DNA of 49,363 bases from Pararhodobacter sp. (GCA_020832545.1 JAFIEK010000031.1:1-49363); one strand, 5' to 3'. Positions 27,593 through 44,368 are shown, counted from the first letter of the stretch. Made by a program: numbers and translations. Notes: generated from the sequence alone by a model not told the origin.

Positions 27593-27599
27593 CGCGCGC

Positions 27600-28436
27600 A
27601 TGGCGACAGATGGCCCATCCACCGGCCTGGCCTTTCGCAAGATGCATGGGGCTGGCAATGATTTCGTGGTGATCGACTCGCGCAGGCGCGGGGCGGTTAT
27701 GACGGCTGCGCGCGCGCGCGCCATCGGTGACCGGCATCGCGGCGTGGGCTACGACCAGTTGGCCGAGTTGCGCGACAGCAAGGACGCCGATCTGATGCTG
27801 GATTTCTGGAATGCCGACGGCACGCGCGCCGGGGCCTGCGGCAATGCCACCCGCTGTGTGGCCGATCTGGTTATGGCTGAAAGCGGGCGCGACAGCGTAA
27901 GCATCCGCACCTCGCGCGGCCTCTTGCATGCTGAACGGCGCGGCGGAGCGATCTGGGTCAACATGGGCGCACCCATGACTGGCTGGCGCGACGTGCCGCT
28001 GTCAGACGCGCAGGACACCTTGCACCTGCCCATTGACGGTGACCCCGCTGCCGTGGGCATGGGTAACCCGCATTGCGTGTTTTTTGTACCTGATGCAGGT
28101 GCGGTTGCGCTGGACACGCTCGGTCCGCGGGTTGAACGCCATGCGCTGTTCCCTGAACGCACCAACGTTGAATTCGCCAGCCTTCTGGGCCCCGACCGGC
28201 TGCGCATGCGGGTTTGGGAACGGGGCACCGGCATTACGCTTGCCTGCGGTTCGGGCGCTTGTGCGGTGGCGGTGGCGGCGCATCTGCGCGGGCTGACCGG
28301 GCGGCAGGTGGATCTGGTGGTCGATGGCGGCGAATTGCGGGTGGATTGGCGCGATGATGGTGTCTGGCTGTCCGGCCCGGTGGCGTATGTGTTTGAGGGC
28401 GTTCTGTCGCCCGCATTGCTGGACGCTACCCAATGA
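27600..28436 (+). CDS. dapF: diaminopimelate epimerase
   Basis: A 278-residue cofactor-independent epimerase that converts LL- to meso-diaminopimelate for lysine and peptidoglycan synthesis. The two catalytic cysteines are visible in GACGNATRC (C80) and LACGSGACA (about 220), with [15 protein letters not shown] at the N terminus, MGNPHCVFF and ERTNVEFA as supporting blocks. I chose the ATG at 27600; the frame is open to 27402 without homology. There is no Shine-Dalgarno before the ATG. The mtaB start overlaps its stop by 4 bp, so the two are coupled. Confidence 0.95.
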   Translation: MATDGPSTGLAFRKMHGAGNDFVVIDSRRRGAVMTAARARAIGDRHRGVGYDQLAELRDSKDADLMLDFWNADGTRAGACGNATRCVADLVMAESGRDSVSIRTSRGLLHAERRGGAIWVNMGAPMTGWRDVPLSDAQDTLHLPIDGDPAAVGMGNPHCVFFVPDAGAVALDTLGPRVERHALFPERTNVEFASLLGPDRLRMRVWERGTGITLACGSGACAVAVAAHLRGLTGRQVDLVVDGGELRVDWRDDGVWLSGPVAYVFEGVLSPALLDATQ

Positions 28437-29716
28437 ACGCGCCGGTATTCACCACGCTTGGCTGCCGCCTGAACGCTTATGAGACCGAGGCGATGAAGGC
28501 GCTGGCCACGCAGGCTGGGCTGAATAACGCGGTGATCGTCAACACCTGTGCCGTCACCGCCGAGGCCGTGCGCAAGGCGCGCCAGGAAATCCGCCGCCTG
28601 CGCCGCGAGCACCCCGATGCGCCGATCATCGTCACCGGCTGCGCTGCCCAGACCGAGCCTGAAACCTTTGCGGCCATGTCCGAAGTGACGCGCGTCATTG
28701 GCAACCATGAAAAGATGCAGCCGGAAACCTGGGCCGGTCTGGTGCCTGACCTTATCGGCGCGACCGAGCGGGTGCAGGTCGATGACATCATGTCAGTGCA
28801 GGAAACGGCAGGGCATCTGATTGACGGCTTCGGCACACGTAGCCGCGCTTACGTGCAGGTGCAGAACGGTTGCGACCACCGCTGCACGTTTTGCATTATT
28901 CCTTACGGTCGGGGCAATTCACGTTCGGTCCCGGCGGGGGTGGTGGTGGAGCAGATCAAACGGCTGGTCGGCGCGGGCTATAACGAAGTGGTGCTGACCG
29001 GGGTCGATCTGACCTCGTGGGGCGCTGATCTGCCCGCCACGCCCCGGCTGGGCGATCTGGTGCGGCGTATCCTCAGGCTGGTGCCGGACCTTGCGCGCCT
29101 GCGGATCAGTTCCATCGATTCGATCGAGGCCGACCCCGCGCTTATGGAGGCCATCGCCACCGAGCCGCGCCTGATGCCGCATCTGCATCTGTCGTTGCAG
29201 GCGGGCGATGACATGATCCTCAAGCGCATGAAGCGCCGCCATCTACGTGATGATGCCATCCGGTTCTGCGAAGAGGCGCGCGCGCTGCGCCCCGAAATGG
29301 TGTTCGGCGCCGATATTATCGCCGGTTTTCCCACCGAAACAGACGCGATGTTCGCCAATTCCCTGAAGCTGGTCGAGGACTGCGGCCTGACATGGCTGCA
29401 TGTCTTCCCGTTCTCACCACGCAAGGGCACCCCCGCCGCACGGATGCCGCAGGTTCCGGGCGCTGCCATCCGAGCCCGAGCGGCGCTGTTGCGCGCAGCC
29501 GGGCAGGCGCGGGCCGAGGCGCATCTGGCCGCGCAGCAAGGCCTGCACCATGCGGTTCTGATGGAAAACGCACGTATGGGCCGCACTGCCCAGTTTGCCG
29601 AAGTGCTGTTTGATGCGGATCAGGTAGAGGGCCAGATCGTGGCGGCGCGCATCCACGGCCATGCCGGGGGGCGGTTGCTGGCCGTTGCTGACGGTGACCG
29701 CCTGAGTGCCGCGTAA
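28433..29716 (+). CDS. mtaB: tRNA t6A37 methylthiotransferase MtaB
   Basis: A 427-residue radical-SAM methylthiotransferase that converts t6A37 to ms2t6A37 in tRNAs reading ANN codons. The N-terminal domain has three cluster cysteines (TLGCRLN, NTCAVT, TGCAAQ); the radical-SAM cluster is CDHRCTFC in [20 protein letters not shown], where MtaB differs from MiaB and RimO. A C-terminal TRAM-like segment closes the protein. It is translationally coupled to dapF and precedes tRNA-Trp. Confidence 0.95.
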   Translation: MNAPVFTTLGCRLNAYETEAMKALATQAGLNNAVIVNTCAVTAEAVRKARQEIRRLRREHPDAPIIVTGCAAQTEPETFAAMSEVTRVIGNHEKMQPETWAGLVPDLIGATERVQVDDIMSVQETAGHLIDGFGTRSRAYVQVQNGCDHRCTFCIIPYGRGNSRSVPAGVVVEQIKRLVGAGYNEVVLTGVDLTSWGADLPATPRLGDLVRRILRLVPDLARLRISSIDSIEADPALMEAIATEPRLMPHLHLSLQAGDDMILKRMKRRHLRDDAIRFCEEARALRPEMVFGADIIAGFPTETDAMFANSLKLVEDCGLTWLHVFPFSPRKGTPAARMPQVPGAAIRARAALLRAAGQARAEAHLAAQQGLHHAVLMENARMGRTAQFAEVLFDADQVEGQIVAARIHGHAGGRLLAVADGDRLSAA

Positions 29717-29743
29717 CATTCGCGGGCGCGGGCAAAACCCCTC

Positions 29744-29771
29744 TTGATTTCCCGGCCCGGCTGGCTTAACC
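29744..29771 (+). promoter_or_regulatory. possible tRNA-Trp promoter
   Basis: TTGATT (29744-29749) and TTAACC (29766-29771) with a 16-bp spacer, ending 14 bp before the mature tRNA. The -10 is weak against the sigma-70 consensus, so this is tentative. Confidence 0.35.
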
Positions 29772-29785
29772 CCCGGCTCAGGCCT

Positions 29786-29861
29786 AGGGGTATAGCTCAG
29801 TTGGTAGAGCATCGGTCTCCAAAACCGAGGGTCGTGGGTTCGAGTCCCCCTGCCCCTGCCA
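29786..29861 (+). tRNA. tRNA-Trp (anticodon CCA)
   Basis: A complete 76-nt cloverleaf: acceptor AGGGGTA pairs with TGCCCCT, D stem GCTC/GAGC with loop AGTTGGTA, anticodon stem TCGGT/ACCGA with loop CTCCAAA (anticodon CCA), T arm with GTGGG, TTCGAGT, CCCCC (one wobble-free alignment), discriminator G and an encoded CCA end. The tRNA-Trp before secE is a common alphaproteobacterial arrangement, here interrupted by another gene. Confidence 0.97.
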
Positions 29862-29937
29862 GGTCTTTCCACACCGCACTGATGCGATAAAGACCGCCCG
29901 TAGCGTGCCGGGGAAAGCGATTGAGCACTCGCGTTGC

Positions 29938-29958
29938 AAGCGCCTTTTCAAGGCGCTT
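29938..29958 (+). terminator. hairpin after tRNA-Trp
   Basis: Perfect 9-bp arms AAGCGCCTT and AAGGCGCTT around a TTC loop, 77 bp after the tRNA. There is no T tract after it, so it may be a weak terminator, a processing signal or a structure in the leader of the gene at 30007. Confidence 0.45.
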
Positions 29959-30006
29959 CCGCCTTCGGTCGATCTGTGGCATGCCTTTCGAAACGGGAGG
30001 CGGACG

Positions 30007-30882
30007 TTGCAGATCATCCTTCATATCGGCGCGCACAAGACGGCCAGCACGCATCTGCAACACGGACTGGCACGCGCGCGCCCTGCGCTTCAAGCACAGG
30101 GGGTGGCGGTTTTTGGGCCGGATCAGTTGCGCCGTCGGGGGCTGGGGCTGCCTGAATACCTCAGTGCGGCAGAGGAAGACCCCGACCATGGTGCCCGCCT
30201 TCGCGCCGCCTTTGCCCAACCCTGCGAGCGGCTGGTGCTGAGCGATGAAAATATCCTCGGCAGCGCCCATAATGTTGAACTGATCCGCACGGCCCGTTTC
30301 TATGACCGTGCGGCGCACCGGCTGGAAAGGCTGGCCGCGCTCTTGCCGCCCGGGCGGCTGATGCTGGCGCTTGGTATCCGCAACCCGGCGGGCTTTCTGG
30401 CCTCGGCCTATGTGCAACGGCTGATGAGCGGACGGTTGGAGCGTTTTGAGGATTATGCACAGGCGCTGGACCCCGCGCGGCTGCAATGGTCCGAACTGGT
30501 TGCGCGGGTGCGCACGGTGCTGCCGGATGCCGCCTGGTCGGTCTGGCGGTATGAGGACTACCCGGGCAATGCCCCGGCTGTGCTGCAAACGCTGCTTGGC
30601 CCGGCCCATGCGCGGGTGCCGCTGGGCGACGGCGTGGCACATCCCGGCCTGTCTGCCAAAGCGCACGATATTTTGATGCGCGAGGCGCCGGAGCTGGAAG
30701 GGCAGGGCGAGGATGCAATCAGAGAACGGGTGAAGGCCCTGCGCGCAGCCTGGCCCAAAGGCCCCGGGCAGCCGGGTGTGCAACCGCTTGACGCTGAAGC
30801 CCTGCGGCGTGCGGATGCCGCCTATGCCTGCGATTGCGCGCAGCTGGCGGGGGTTTGCGGGTTACAAGCGCACTGGCAATAG
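30007..30882 (+). CDS. sulfotransferase-like P-loop protein
   Basis: A 291-residue cytoplasmic protein of the sulfotransferase-like P-loop group. The N terminus (QIILHIGAHKTASTHLQHGL) has the HIGxHKTxSTxLQ loop used to bind the 5'-phosphosulfate of PAPS; NPAGFLASAYVQRLM and WRYEDYPG (about 175-180 and later) fit the second half of the fold. The acceptor is unknown; related proteins modify surface glycans or lipids. The start is a TTG at 30007 with a very good GGGAGG 6 bp upstream; the frame extends upstream to 29905 without homology. It lies between tRNA-Trp and secE, usually adjacent in relatives, so it may be an insertion. Confidence 0.75.
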   Translation: MQIILHIGAHKTASTHLQHGLARARPALQAQGVAVFGPDQLRRRGLGLPEYLSAAEEDPDHGARLRAAFAQPCERLVLSDENILGSAHNVELIRTARFYDRAAHRLERLAALLPPGRLMLALGIRNPAGFLASAYVQRLMSGRLERFEDYAQALDPARLQWSELVARVRTVLPDAAWSVWRYEDYPGNAPAVLQTLLGPAHARVPLGDGVAHPGLSAKAHDILMREAPELEGQGEDAIRERVKALRAAWPKGPGQPGVQPLDAEALRRADAAYACDCAQLAGVCGLQAHWQ

Positions 30883-30962
30883 GCGGCAAGGCTTGAATTC
30901 CGCCACGCTTGAGGATAATTGGGCGCAACAGGGCTATCCAGCCCAATGCCCAGAGGTTTCCC

Positions 30963-31160
30963 ATGGCTATGACCAACCCCCTGACATTCATCCAGCAGGT
31001 CCGCGCCGAGACCGCCAAGGTTGTCTGGCCCACCCGGCGTGAAGTCACGGTGAGCACTATCATGGTGCTGGTGCTGTCAACACTGACAGCCATTTTCTTC
31101 TTCATGGTCGATTGGCTGATCCGCACCGGGCTTGCAGGGATACTGGGGATGGTGGGTTAA
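30963..31160 (+). CDS. secE: preprotein translocase subunit SecE
   Basis: A 65-residue, single-span SecE of the short alphaproteobacterial type. The amphipathic cytoplasmic helix with the conserved EXXKVVWPTRREV (here ETAKVVWPTRREV, residues 16-28) precedes one transmembrane helix (about 32-52). SecE clamps SecY in the translocon. The ATG at 30963 is preceded by AGAGG; the frame is open to a TTG at 30909. It is followed by 215 bp including a terminator-like hairpin before nusG. Confidence 0.95.
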   Translation: MAMTNPLTFIQQVRAETAKVVWPTRREVTVSTIMVLVLSTLTAIFFFMVDWLIRTGLAGILGMVG

Positions 31161-31254
31161 GCACACGGCCCTGTTCGAGCAAACTTTTCGCCCCTCGCTC
31201 TTGAAAAGGGACGCGATGGGCGATAAAGGCTGCGACAACCTCCGACAGAATGGC

Positions 31255-31282
31255 GCGCACCGATTCGGTGCGCACATTTTTT
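31255..31282 (+). terminator. terminator-like hairpin between secE and nusG
   Basis: An 8-bp perfect stem (GCGCACCG, loop ATT, CGGTGCGC; 31255-31273) is followed three bases later by six T residues (31277-31282). It has the form of an intrinsic terminator and lies 94 bp after secE and about 94 bp before nusG. Confidence 0.7.
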
Positions 31283-31375
31283 GCTTGTCGGAATTTCGCG
31301 ATTCGCAGGGTCTTGCGGGTCGATGACAACATCAGAGTTGCGGCGGGAACTCCGCCCGGTGCGAGGTTAGGACGG

Positions 31376-31909
31376 ATGGCGATGCGTTGGTATTCGGTGA
31401 GCGTGCTCTCGAATTTCGAAAAGAAGATCGCCGAACAGATCCGCACGGCCACGGCCGAGGCTGGTCTTGAGGATCAGATCGAAGAAGTGCTGGTGCCCAC
31501 CGAGGAAGTTCTCGAAGTGCGGCGCGGCAAGAAGGTGACAAGCGAGCGGCGCTTCATGCCGGGCTATGTTCTGGTGCGCATGGAGATGAACCCACGCACC
31601 TACCATCTGATCAACTCGATCAACCGGGTGACGGGCTTTCTGGGCCAGCAAGGCAAGCCCAGCCCGATGCGCGATGAAGAGGTGAACCTGATCCTCAACC
31701 GTGTCGAGGAAGGGCAGGACGCACCGCGCAACCTGATCCGCTTTGAAATCGGTGAGCAGGTGAAAGTGACCGACGGTCCGTTCGAGGGCTTTTCGGGCAT
31801 GGTGGAAGAGGCCGATGAAGAACAAAACCGCCTGAAGGTGATGGTGTCGATCTTCGGACGGCCCACGCCGGTGGAACTGGAATTCACTCAGGTTCAGAAG
31901 ACTGCCTGA
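31376..31909 (+). CDS. nusG: transcription termination/antitermination protein NusG
   Basis: A 177-residue NusG. The NGN domain begins RWYSVSVLSNFEKKIAEQI and includes RRFMPGYVLVRMEM, which contacts the RNA polymerase clamp; the C-terminal KOW domain has VKVTDGPFEGFSGMVEEADEE and binds Rho or ribosomal protein S10. The ATG at 31376 (MAMRWYS) fits the family; the frame is open farther upstream to 31250. First of the nusG-rplK-rplA run and separated from secE by a terminator-like structure. Confidence 0.96.
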   Translation: MAMRWYSVSVLSNFEKKIAEQIRTATAEAGLEDQIEEVLVPTEEVLEVRRGKKVTSERRFMPGYVLVRMEMNPRTYHLINSINRVTGFLGQQGKPSPMRDEEVNLILNRVEEGQDAPRNLIRFEIGEQVKVTDGPFEGFSGMVEEADEEQNRLKVMVSIFGRPTPVELEFTQVQKTA

Positions 31910-32002
31910 GCGATCCTGTGGGAGGTGCCGTTGCCGCAAGGTGCCGGGCCGGACCACTAAGCAGGCCCCTGCAAGCGGGGCGGTGACAGAAGGAGAGGCC
32001 AG

Positions 32003-32455
32003 ATGGCCAAGAAGGTAATTGGGCAGCTGAAGCTGCAAGTGAAGGCCGGGCAGGCCAACCCCTCGCCCCCCGTCGGCCCTGCTCTGGGTCAGCGCGGGAT
32101 CAACATCATGCAGTTCTGCAAGGATTTCAACGCGAAATCGGCAGAATTTGAGCCGGGCTCGCCGGTTCCGGTGGTGATCACCTACTATCAGGACAAGTCA
32201 TTCAGCATGGATCTGAAGACTTCGCCTGCCTCGTGGTATTTGAAGAAAGCCGCAGGCCTGAAGCCCGTGGGCAAGCGCAACCGCGCCAAAGGTTCGGACA
32301 AGCCGGGCCGCACGGTCGTGGGCACCGTGACCGTCAAGCAGGTGCGTGAGATCGCTGAAGCGAAGATGAAAGACCTGAACGCCACCGATGTCGAGGGCGC
32401 GATGCAGATCATTCTGGGCTCAGCGCGGTCCTGCGGTATCGAGGTTAAGGGGTAA
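32003..32455 (+). CDS. rplK: 50S ribosomal protein L11
   Basis: A 150-residue L11, part of the GTPase-associated centre binding 23S rRNA. It begins [20 protein letters not shown] and [17 protein letters not shown], and the C-terminal rRNA-binding domain ends RSCGIEVKG. The ATG at 32003 has AAGGAGAGG upstream. Only 3 bp separate its stop from rplA, indicating coupling. Confidence 0.98.
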   Translation: MAKKVIGQLKLQVKAGQANPSPPVGPALGQRGINIMQFCKDFNAKSAEFEPGSPVPVVITYYQDKSFSMDLKTSPASWYLKKAAGLKPVGKRNRAKGSDKPGRTVVGTVTVKQVREIAEAKMKDLNATDVEGAMQIILGSARSCGIEVKG

Positions 32456-32458
32456 GTC

Positions 32459-33157
32459 ATGGCCAAGTTTGGAAAACGGACCCGCTCTGCACGCGATGCC
32501 TTTGCCGGCAAGGCGAACATGAGCGTCGAAGACGCGCTGGGCCTGATCAAGGGCAACTCGAACACCAAATTCGACGAGACCGTCGAGATTGCACTGAACC
32601 TGGGCGTCGACCCCCGGCACGCCGATCAGATGGTGCGCGGCGTTGTCAGCCTGCCCAACGGCACCGGCAAGACGGTGCGCGTGGCGGTGTTTGCCCGTGG
32701 GCCCAAGGCTGATGAAGCCAAGGCCGCAGGTGCCGATATCGTTGGCGCCGAGGACCTGATGGAAACCATCCAGTCCGGCAAGATCGAGTTTGATCGCTGC
32801 ATTGCCACCCCGGACATGATGCCGCTGGTCGGCCGTCTGGGCAAGATCCTGGGCCCGCGCAACCTGATGCCGAACCCCAAGGTCGGAACCGTGACCATGG
32901 ATGTCACCCAGGCGGTGAACAACGCCAAGGGTGGCGAAGTCCAGTTCAAGGTCGAAAAGGCCGGGATCATTCACGCCGGTGTCGGCAAGGTCTCGTTCAG
33001 CGCAGATCAACTGGCGCAGAACGTGCGTGCGTTCGTCGATGCGGTGGCGAAAGCCAAGCCTGCTGGGGCGAAGGGTGCCTATCTGAAGAAGGTGTCGCTG
33101 TCCTCGACCATGGGCCCCGGCGTCAGCGTCGATCTGGTGTCGGCGACGGCCAACTGA
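32459..33157 (+). CDS. rplA: 50S ribosomal protein L1
   Basis: A 232-residue L1, the protein of the ribosomal L1 stalk that helps release E-site tRNA, and in many bacteria the translational repressor of the L11-L1 mRNA. Conserved blocks: [58 protein letters not shown] (in parts) and the C-terminal [17 protein letters not shown]. It begins 3 bp after rplK, which suggests joint L1 feedback control. Confidence 0.98.
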   Translation: MAKFGKRTRSARDAFAGKANMSVEDALGLIKGNSNTKFDETVEIALNLGVDPRHADQMVRGVVSLPNGTGKTVRVAVFARGPKADEAKAAGADIVGAEDLMETIQSGKIEFDRCIATPDMMPLVGRLGKILGPRNLMPNPKVGTVTMDVTQAVNNAKGGEVQFKVEKAGIIHAGVGKVSFSADQLAQNVRAFVDAVAKAKPAGAKGAYLKKVSLSSTMGPGVSVDLVSATAN

Positions 33158-33163
33158 GATTTG

Positions 33164-33181
33164 CCCGGCCTTCGGGCCGGG
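33164..33181 (+). terminator. UUCG-capped hairpin after rplA
   Basis: Seven perfect base pairs (CCCGGCC/GGCCGGG) closed by a TTCG tetraloop, 6 bp after the rplA stop and without a T tract. Very stable; probably an mRNA 3'-end stabiliser or partial terminator between rplKA and rplJL. Confidence 0.65.
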
Positions 33182-33415
33182 TAGATGGCAGGGCGTATCC
33201 CTTGTGGAACGCGCCCTGTCCTGTCCGAGACGGTGGGTGCCCATATGGACGTTGTTCCAGCCGGGCTTAATTTCCTGCCTGAGATGGGAAACGAGACGAA
33301 TTGGCCGGGGGTTTCCTCGGGCGGTTTTGGCCTCGGCTCCCTTGCGGACCCGAACGCCCCTGACGATCGGGGCAAACATGAGCCGGGGGGCAACCCCCAA
33401 ACTTGGAGTAAACCT
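33182..33415 (+). ncRNA. probable L10 (rplJ) mRNA leader
   Basis: The region between rplA and rplJ is non-coding and structured: a 7-bp stem CAGGGCG (33189-33195) with CGCCCTG (33212-33218), and a GGGGG/CCCCC hairpin (about 33386-33398) close to the rplJ ribosome binding site. The position is that of the known L10 leader, to which the L10(L7/L12)4 complex binds to repress its own translation. The assignment is by position and structure; no covariance model was run. Confidence 0.55.
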
Positions 33416-33931
33416 GTGGATAGAGCCCAAAAAGAGAAAGTGGTCGAGGAACTCGGCCAGATCTTCGAAAGCTCTGGCGTGGTTGTGGTTGCACACTACG
33501 TGGGTCTTACGGTTGCTGAGATGCAGGGCCTGCGCGCGAAGATGCGTGAAGCGGGCGGAGCCGTGCGCGTTGCCAAGAACAAGCTCGCCAAGATCGCCCT
33601 TGATGGAAAGCCCTGCGCAAGCATTGCTGACCTTCTGACGGGCATGACCGTTCTCGCCTATTCCGAAGACCCCGTCGCTGCGGCGAAGGTGGTTGAGGAG
33701 TTCGCCAAAACCAACAAGAAGCTTGAAATTCTTGGTGGGGCGATGGGTGAAACGGCGCTGACGCCGGACGGTGTCAAGGCTGTGGCATCGATGCCGTCGC
33801 GCGAAGAGCTTATCGCTCAGGTCGTGGCTGCCATCGGCGCACCCGCCTCGAACATTGCCGGGGCCATTGGCGCACCTGCTTCGAACATCGCGGGCATCCT
33901 CTCTACTATTGAGGAGCGGGAAGCCGCTTAA
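33416..33931 (+). CDS. rplJ: 50S ribosomal protein L10
   Basis: A 171-residue L10, which anchors L7/L12 dimers on the ribosome stalk. It starts at a GTG (33416) with GGAG 7 bp upstream and reads (M)[16 protein letters not shown], the usual alphaproteobacterial N terminus; [28 protein letters not shown] is the rRNA-binding region. The C-terminal helix that binds L7/L12 contains a 10-residue tandem repeat ([10 protein letters not shown] twice), which may affect how many L12 dimers attach. The frame is open upstream to 33185 but that part is the leader RNA. Confidence 0.96.
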   Translation: MDRAQKEKVVEELGQIFESSGVVVVAHYVGLTVAEMQGLRAKMREAGGAVRVAKNKLAKIALDGKPCASIADLLTGMTVLAYSEDPVAAAKVVEEFAKTNKKLEILGGAMGETALTPDGVKAVASMPSREELIAQVVAAIGAPASNIAGAIGAPASNIAGILSTIEEREAA

Positions 33932-34002
33932 GCAACTGAAAGGCCCGCATGTGGACACCATGTCCCATGCCGGAAACCCCCTGTTAGAATGGAAACTGTA
34001 AA

Positions 34003-34380
34003 ATGGCTGATCTGAAAGCACTTGCCGAGCAAATCGTGAACCTCACGCTGATGCAGGCTCAGGAACTGAAAACCATCCTCAAGGATGAATATGGCATCGA
34101 GCCCGCTGCTGGCGGCGCTGTGATGATGGCTGGCCCGGCTGCTGGCCCGGCTGAAGCCGCTGAAGAAAAGACCGAGTTTGACGTCATCCTTCTGGAAGCC
34201 GGCGCCAACAAGATCAACGTGATCAAGGAAGTTCGCTCGATCACCGGTCTGGGCCTGAAAGAAGCCAAGGACCTGGTCGAAGCCGGTGGCAAGGCCGTCA
34301 AGGAGCAAGCTCCGAAGGCTGAAGCCGAAGAGATCAAGAAAAAGCTCGAAGACGCTGGTGCGAAAGTCGAGCTGAAGTAA
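34003..34380 (+). CDS. rplL: 50S ribosomal protein L7/L12
   Basis: A 125-residue stalk protein that recruits translation GTPases such as EF-G (fusA, same window). It has the N-terminal dimerisation helices ([21 protein letters not shown]), an Ala/Gly/Pro hinge ([20 protein letters not shown]), and the conserved C-terminal domain from [10 protein letters not shown] to the final KVELK, including [14 protein letters not shown]. It follows rplJ by 71 bp. Confidence 0.98.
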   Translation: MADLKALAEQIVNLTLMQAQELKTILKDEYGIEPAAGGAVMMAGPAAGPAEAAEEKTEFDVILLEAGANKINVIKEVRSITGLGLKEAKDLVEAGGKAVKEQAPKAEAEEIKKKLEDAGAKVELK

Positions 34381-34383
34381 GTT

Positions 34384-34430
34384 ACGCATTTCTGCAATGC
34401 GTGGGGCGCGCGCCGGGTTGGCGCGCGCCC
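34384..34430 (+). terminator. tandem hairpins after rplL (attenuator)
   Basis: First hairpin: ACGCATT/AATGCGT with loop TCTGC (34384-34402). Second: a perfect 11-bp stem GGGCGCGCGCC with its complement and loop GGGTT (34404-34430). A T-rich tract follows some 20 bp later. In E. coli the rplL-rpoB gap carries an attenuator that lowers rpoBC expression relative to rplJL; this is the likely counterpart. Confidence 0.7.
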
Positions 34431-34697
34431 GCGAGGGCGTAAAGTTGGTTGTTTTTTGCTGGGGGGGCGGCGATCTACTTAGCGCTACCAGACGCAGATC
34501 CCCCGGGCGGAGGGGCGGATGTCGTACTGGCACACGCCTCGTTCCGGCAAGCTGCAGATGTGCCGAACAAGACGTTGTCAGCACGGTTGAGCAAATTGAG
34601 CCAGCGCACAGCGCCACATGCCGCATGGCAATCGATTCTGGGTGACTTGTCGGGCGACACCGAGAGGTTTCGCCTGTCGACGTAATGAATGTCATGT

Positions 34698-34731
34698 CTT
34701 TCCAAGCGCGTTGAAACGCGCGCTTTGAAAG
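34698..34731 (+). promoter_or_regulatory. long stem-loop upstream of rpoB
   Basis: Arms CTTTCCAAGCGCGTT (34698-34712) and, after GA, a near-complement with a CG bulge and one mismatch through 34731. Its size and position resemble the RNA processing (RNase III) site found before rpoB in enterobacteria, but cleavage is only inferred. Confidence 0.45.
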
Positions 34732-34855
34732 GCAAGACCGCAGGCCGGGTGCACGACCGTGGGAGGTTGTGCTTGAATAGGCCAGGTATTGCCATGGACT
34801 GGTTCGCGCCGGTTTCCCGTCAGGCGCGAACTGCGATTAAGTGAGGGCATTCTCG

Positions 34856-38992
<4,137 letters not shown>

Positions 38993-39002
38993 CCACTGGG
39001 TA

Positions 39003-39046
39003 AAGGGTTTTGAGAAAAGCCCTTGAAGGCCCTTCCAAGGGCCTTC
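39003..39046 (+). promoter_or_regulatory. tandem hairpins between rpoB and rpoC
   Basis: An imperfect stem (AAGGG-TTTT with AAAA-CCCTT, 39003-39024) is directly followed by a perfect inverted repeat GAAGGCCCTT/AAGGGCCTTC (39025-39034 and 39037-39046). Neither has a T tract; they may stabilise or tune the rpoC message. Confidence 0.55.
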
Positions 39047-39086
39047 CCCCGCCTCCCCCCTTCCGAACGCTTGCAAGGAATTGACG

Positions 39087-43319
<4,233 letters not shown>

Positions 43320-43344
43320 GCCTCACTGGCGTTCGCAAGACCTG

Positions 43345-43378
43345 GACCCCCCGCAGTTTCTGCGGGGGGTCTTTCTTT
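43345..43378 (+). terminator. rho-independent terminator after rpoC
   Basis: A perfect 11-bp GC-rich stem (GACCCCCCGCA at 43345-43355, complement at 43361-43371, loop GTTTC) followed by TTTCTTT. Confidence 0.93.
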
Positions 43379-43477
43379 GGCTTCCCTTTCGCGTGCCCAT
43401 GGGCCAACTTGCTGCAACACGGGCAGGGGTAGTTTCGGCGCTTCGCGCCGTAGCCAGCTTGCCAGACAGGATAAGCG

Positions 43478-44359
43478 ATGCTGACCGATAACGCGCGCGG
43501 TGCCCTGATGATGATGGGCGCGATGGCCGCCTTTGTGATAAATGACGCGCTGATGAAACTGGTGGCGGTTGAAATGCCCTTGTTTCAGGCGCTGTTCCTT
43601 CGTGGACTGATTACCACCGTGGTGTTCTTTGTCATCGCCCGGCGGCTTGGCGCGCTGCGCCACGCGCTTGACCGGCGTGACCGTGCCCTGATCACGCTCA
43701 GGGTGCTGGCTGAGGCGGGGTCGGCGTATTTCTTCCTCACCGCGCTGTTCAACATGCCGCTGGCCAATGTCACCGCGATCCTGCAGGCGTTGCCCCTGAC
43801 GATAACGCTGGCAGGCGCGCTGTTTCTGCGCGAGCCCGTTGGCTGGCGGCGGCTTCTGGCGATCCTGGTGGGGTTTGTGGGCGTGTTGTTGATCGTGCGC
43901 CCTGATGCTGACGGCTTTGACCATTACGCGATTATGGCACTGATGGCCGTGGCCTGTGTTACCTTGCGTGATCTTGTCACCCGACGGATGTCGCGCACGG
44001 TTCCGTCCATGACGGTGGCGCTGGCGACAGCGGGCGGGGTGACCTTGTTCGCTTTCGTCGGCGCGCTGTCGGAAGGCTGGGTAATGCCCTCTGCCGGGGT
44101 GCGTTGGGCGCTGTCGGGGGCGGGGCTGCTGATCGTCGCCGGGTATCTGCTGTCGATCACGGCGATGCGGGTGGGTGAGCTGGGTGTGGTCTCGCCGTTT
44201 CGCTACACTGGCCTTGTCTGGGCGCTGGTGCTGGGCTGGCTGATCTTCGGCGACTGGCCTGACGGGGTAACCTTGGCGGGGGCCGCGTTGATTGTGGCGA
44301 CGGGGTTGTTTTCGCTTTACCGTGAACACAGGGTGCGGCGCGCGCAGGCCCGGGCGTAG
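43478..44359 (+). CDS. DMT superfamily (EamA) transporter
   Basis: A 293-residue ten-helix membrane protein with two EamA halves: MMGAMAAFVINDALMKLV at the start and NVTAILQALPLTITLAGALFL in the first repeat, GVRWALSGAGLLIVAGYLL and PFRYTGLVWALVLGWLIFGDWPD in the second. It belongs to the RhaT/S-adenosylmethionine-uptake-like branch of the superfamily, but the substrate is open. The ATG at 43478 has AGGA upstream. It is 9 bp before a glycosyltransferase-like gene on the same strand, so those two probably form one transcript. Confidence 0.9.
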   Translation: MLTDNARGALMMMGAMAAFVINDALMKLVAVEMPLFQALFLRGLITTVVFFVIARRLGALRHALDRRDRALITLRVLAEAGSAYFFLTALFNMPLANVTAILQALPLTITLAGALFLREPVGWRRLLAILVGFVGVLLIVRPDADGFDHYAIMALMAVACVTLRDLVTRRMSRTVPSMTVALATAGGVTLFAFVGALSEGWVMPSAGVRWALSGAGLLIVAGYLLSITAMRVGELGVVSPFRYTGLVWALVLGWLIFGDWPDGVTLAGAALIVATGLFSLYREHRVRRAQARA

Positions 44360-44368
44360 GAGGCGCGA

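Larger units (their letters stand above)
34381..34855 (+). other. structured rplL-rpoB intergenic region
   Basis: This 475-bp gap carries no convincing gene. It holds two tandem perfect hairpins directly after rplL (34384-34430), a T-rich stretch (TTGTTTTTT near 34449), a long imperfect stem-loop at 34698-34731, and the GAGGG ribosome binding site of rpoB. A 78-codon open frame at 34449-34685 lacks family resemblance and I treat it as chance. Confidence 0.7.

Noticed and set aside
27402-27599. Upstream extension of dapF
   Set aside because: The frame is open but lacks homology, and the ATG at 27600 gives a normal-length epimerase.
34449-34685. A 78-codon plus-strand frame in the rplL-rpoB gap
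   Set aside because: No good ribosome binding site or family resemblance, and the region is better explained as structured leader RNA.
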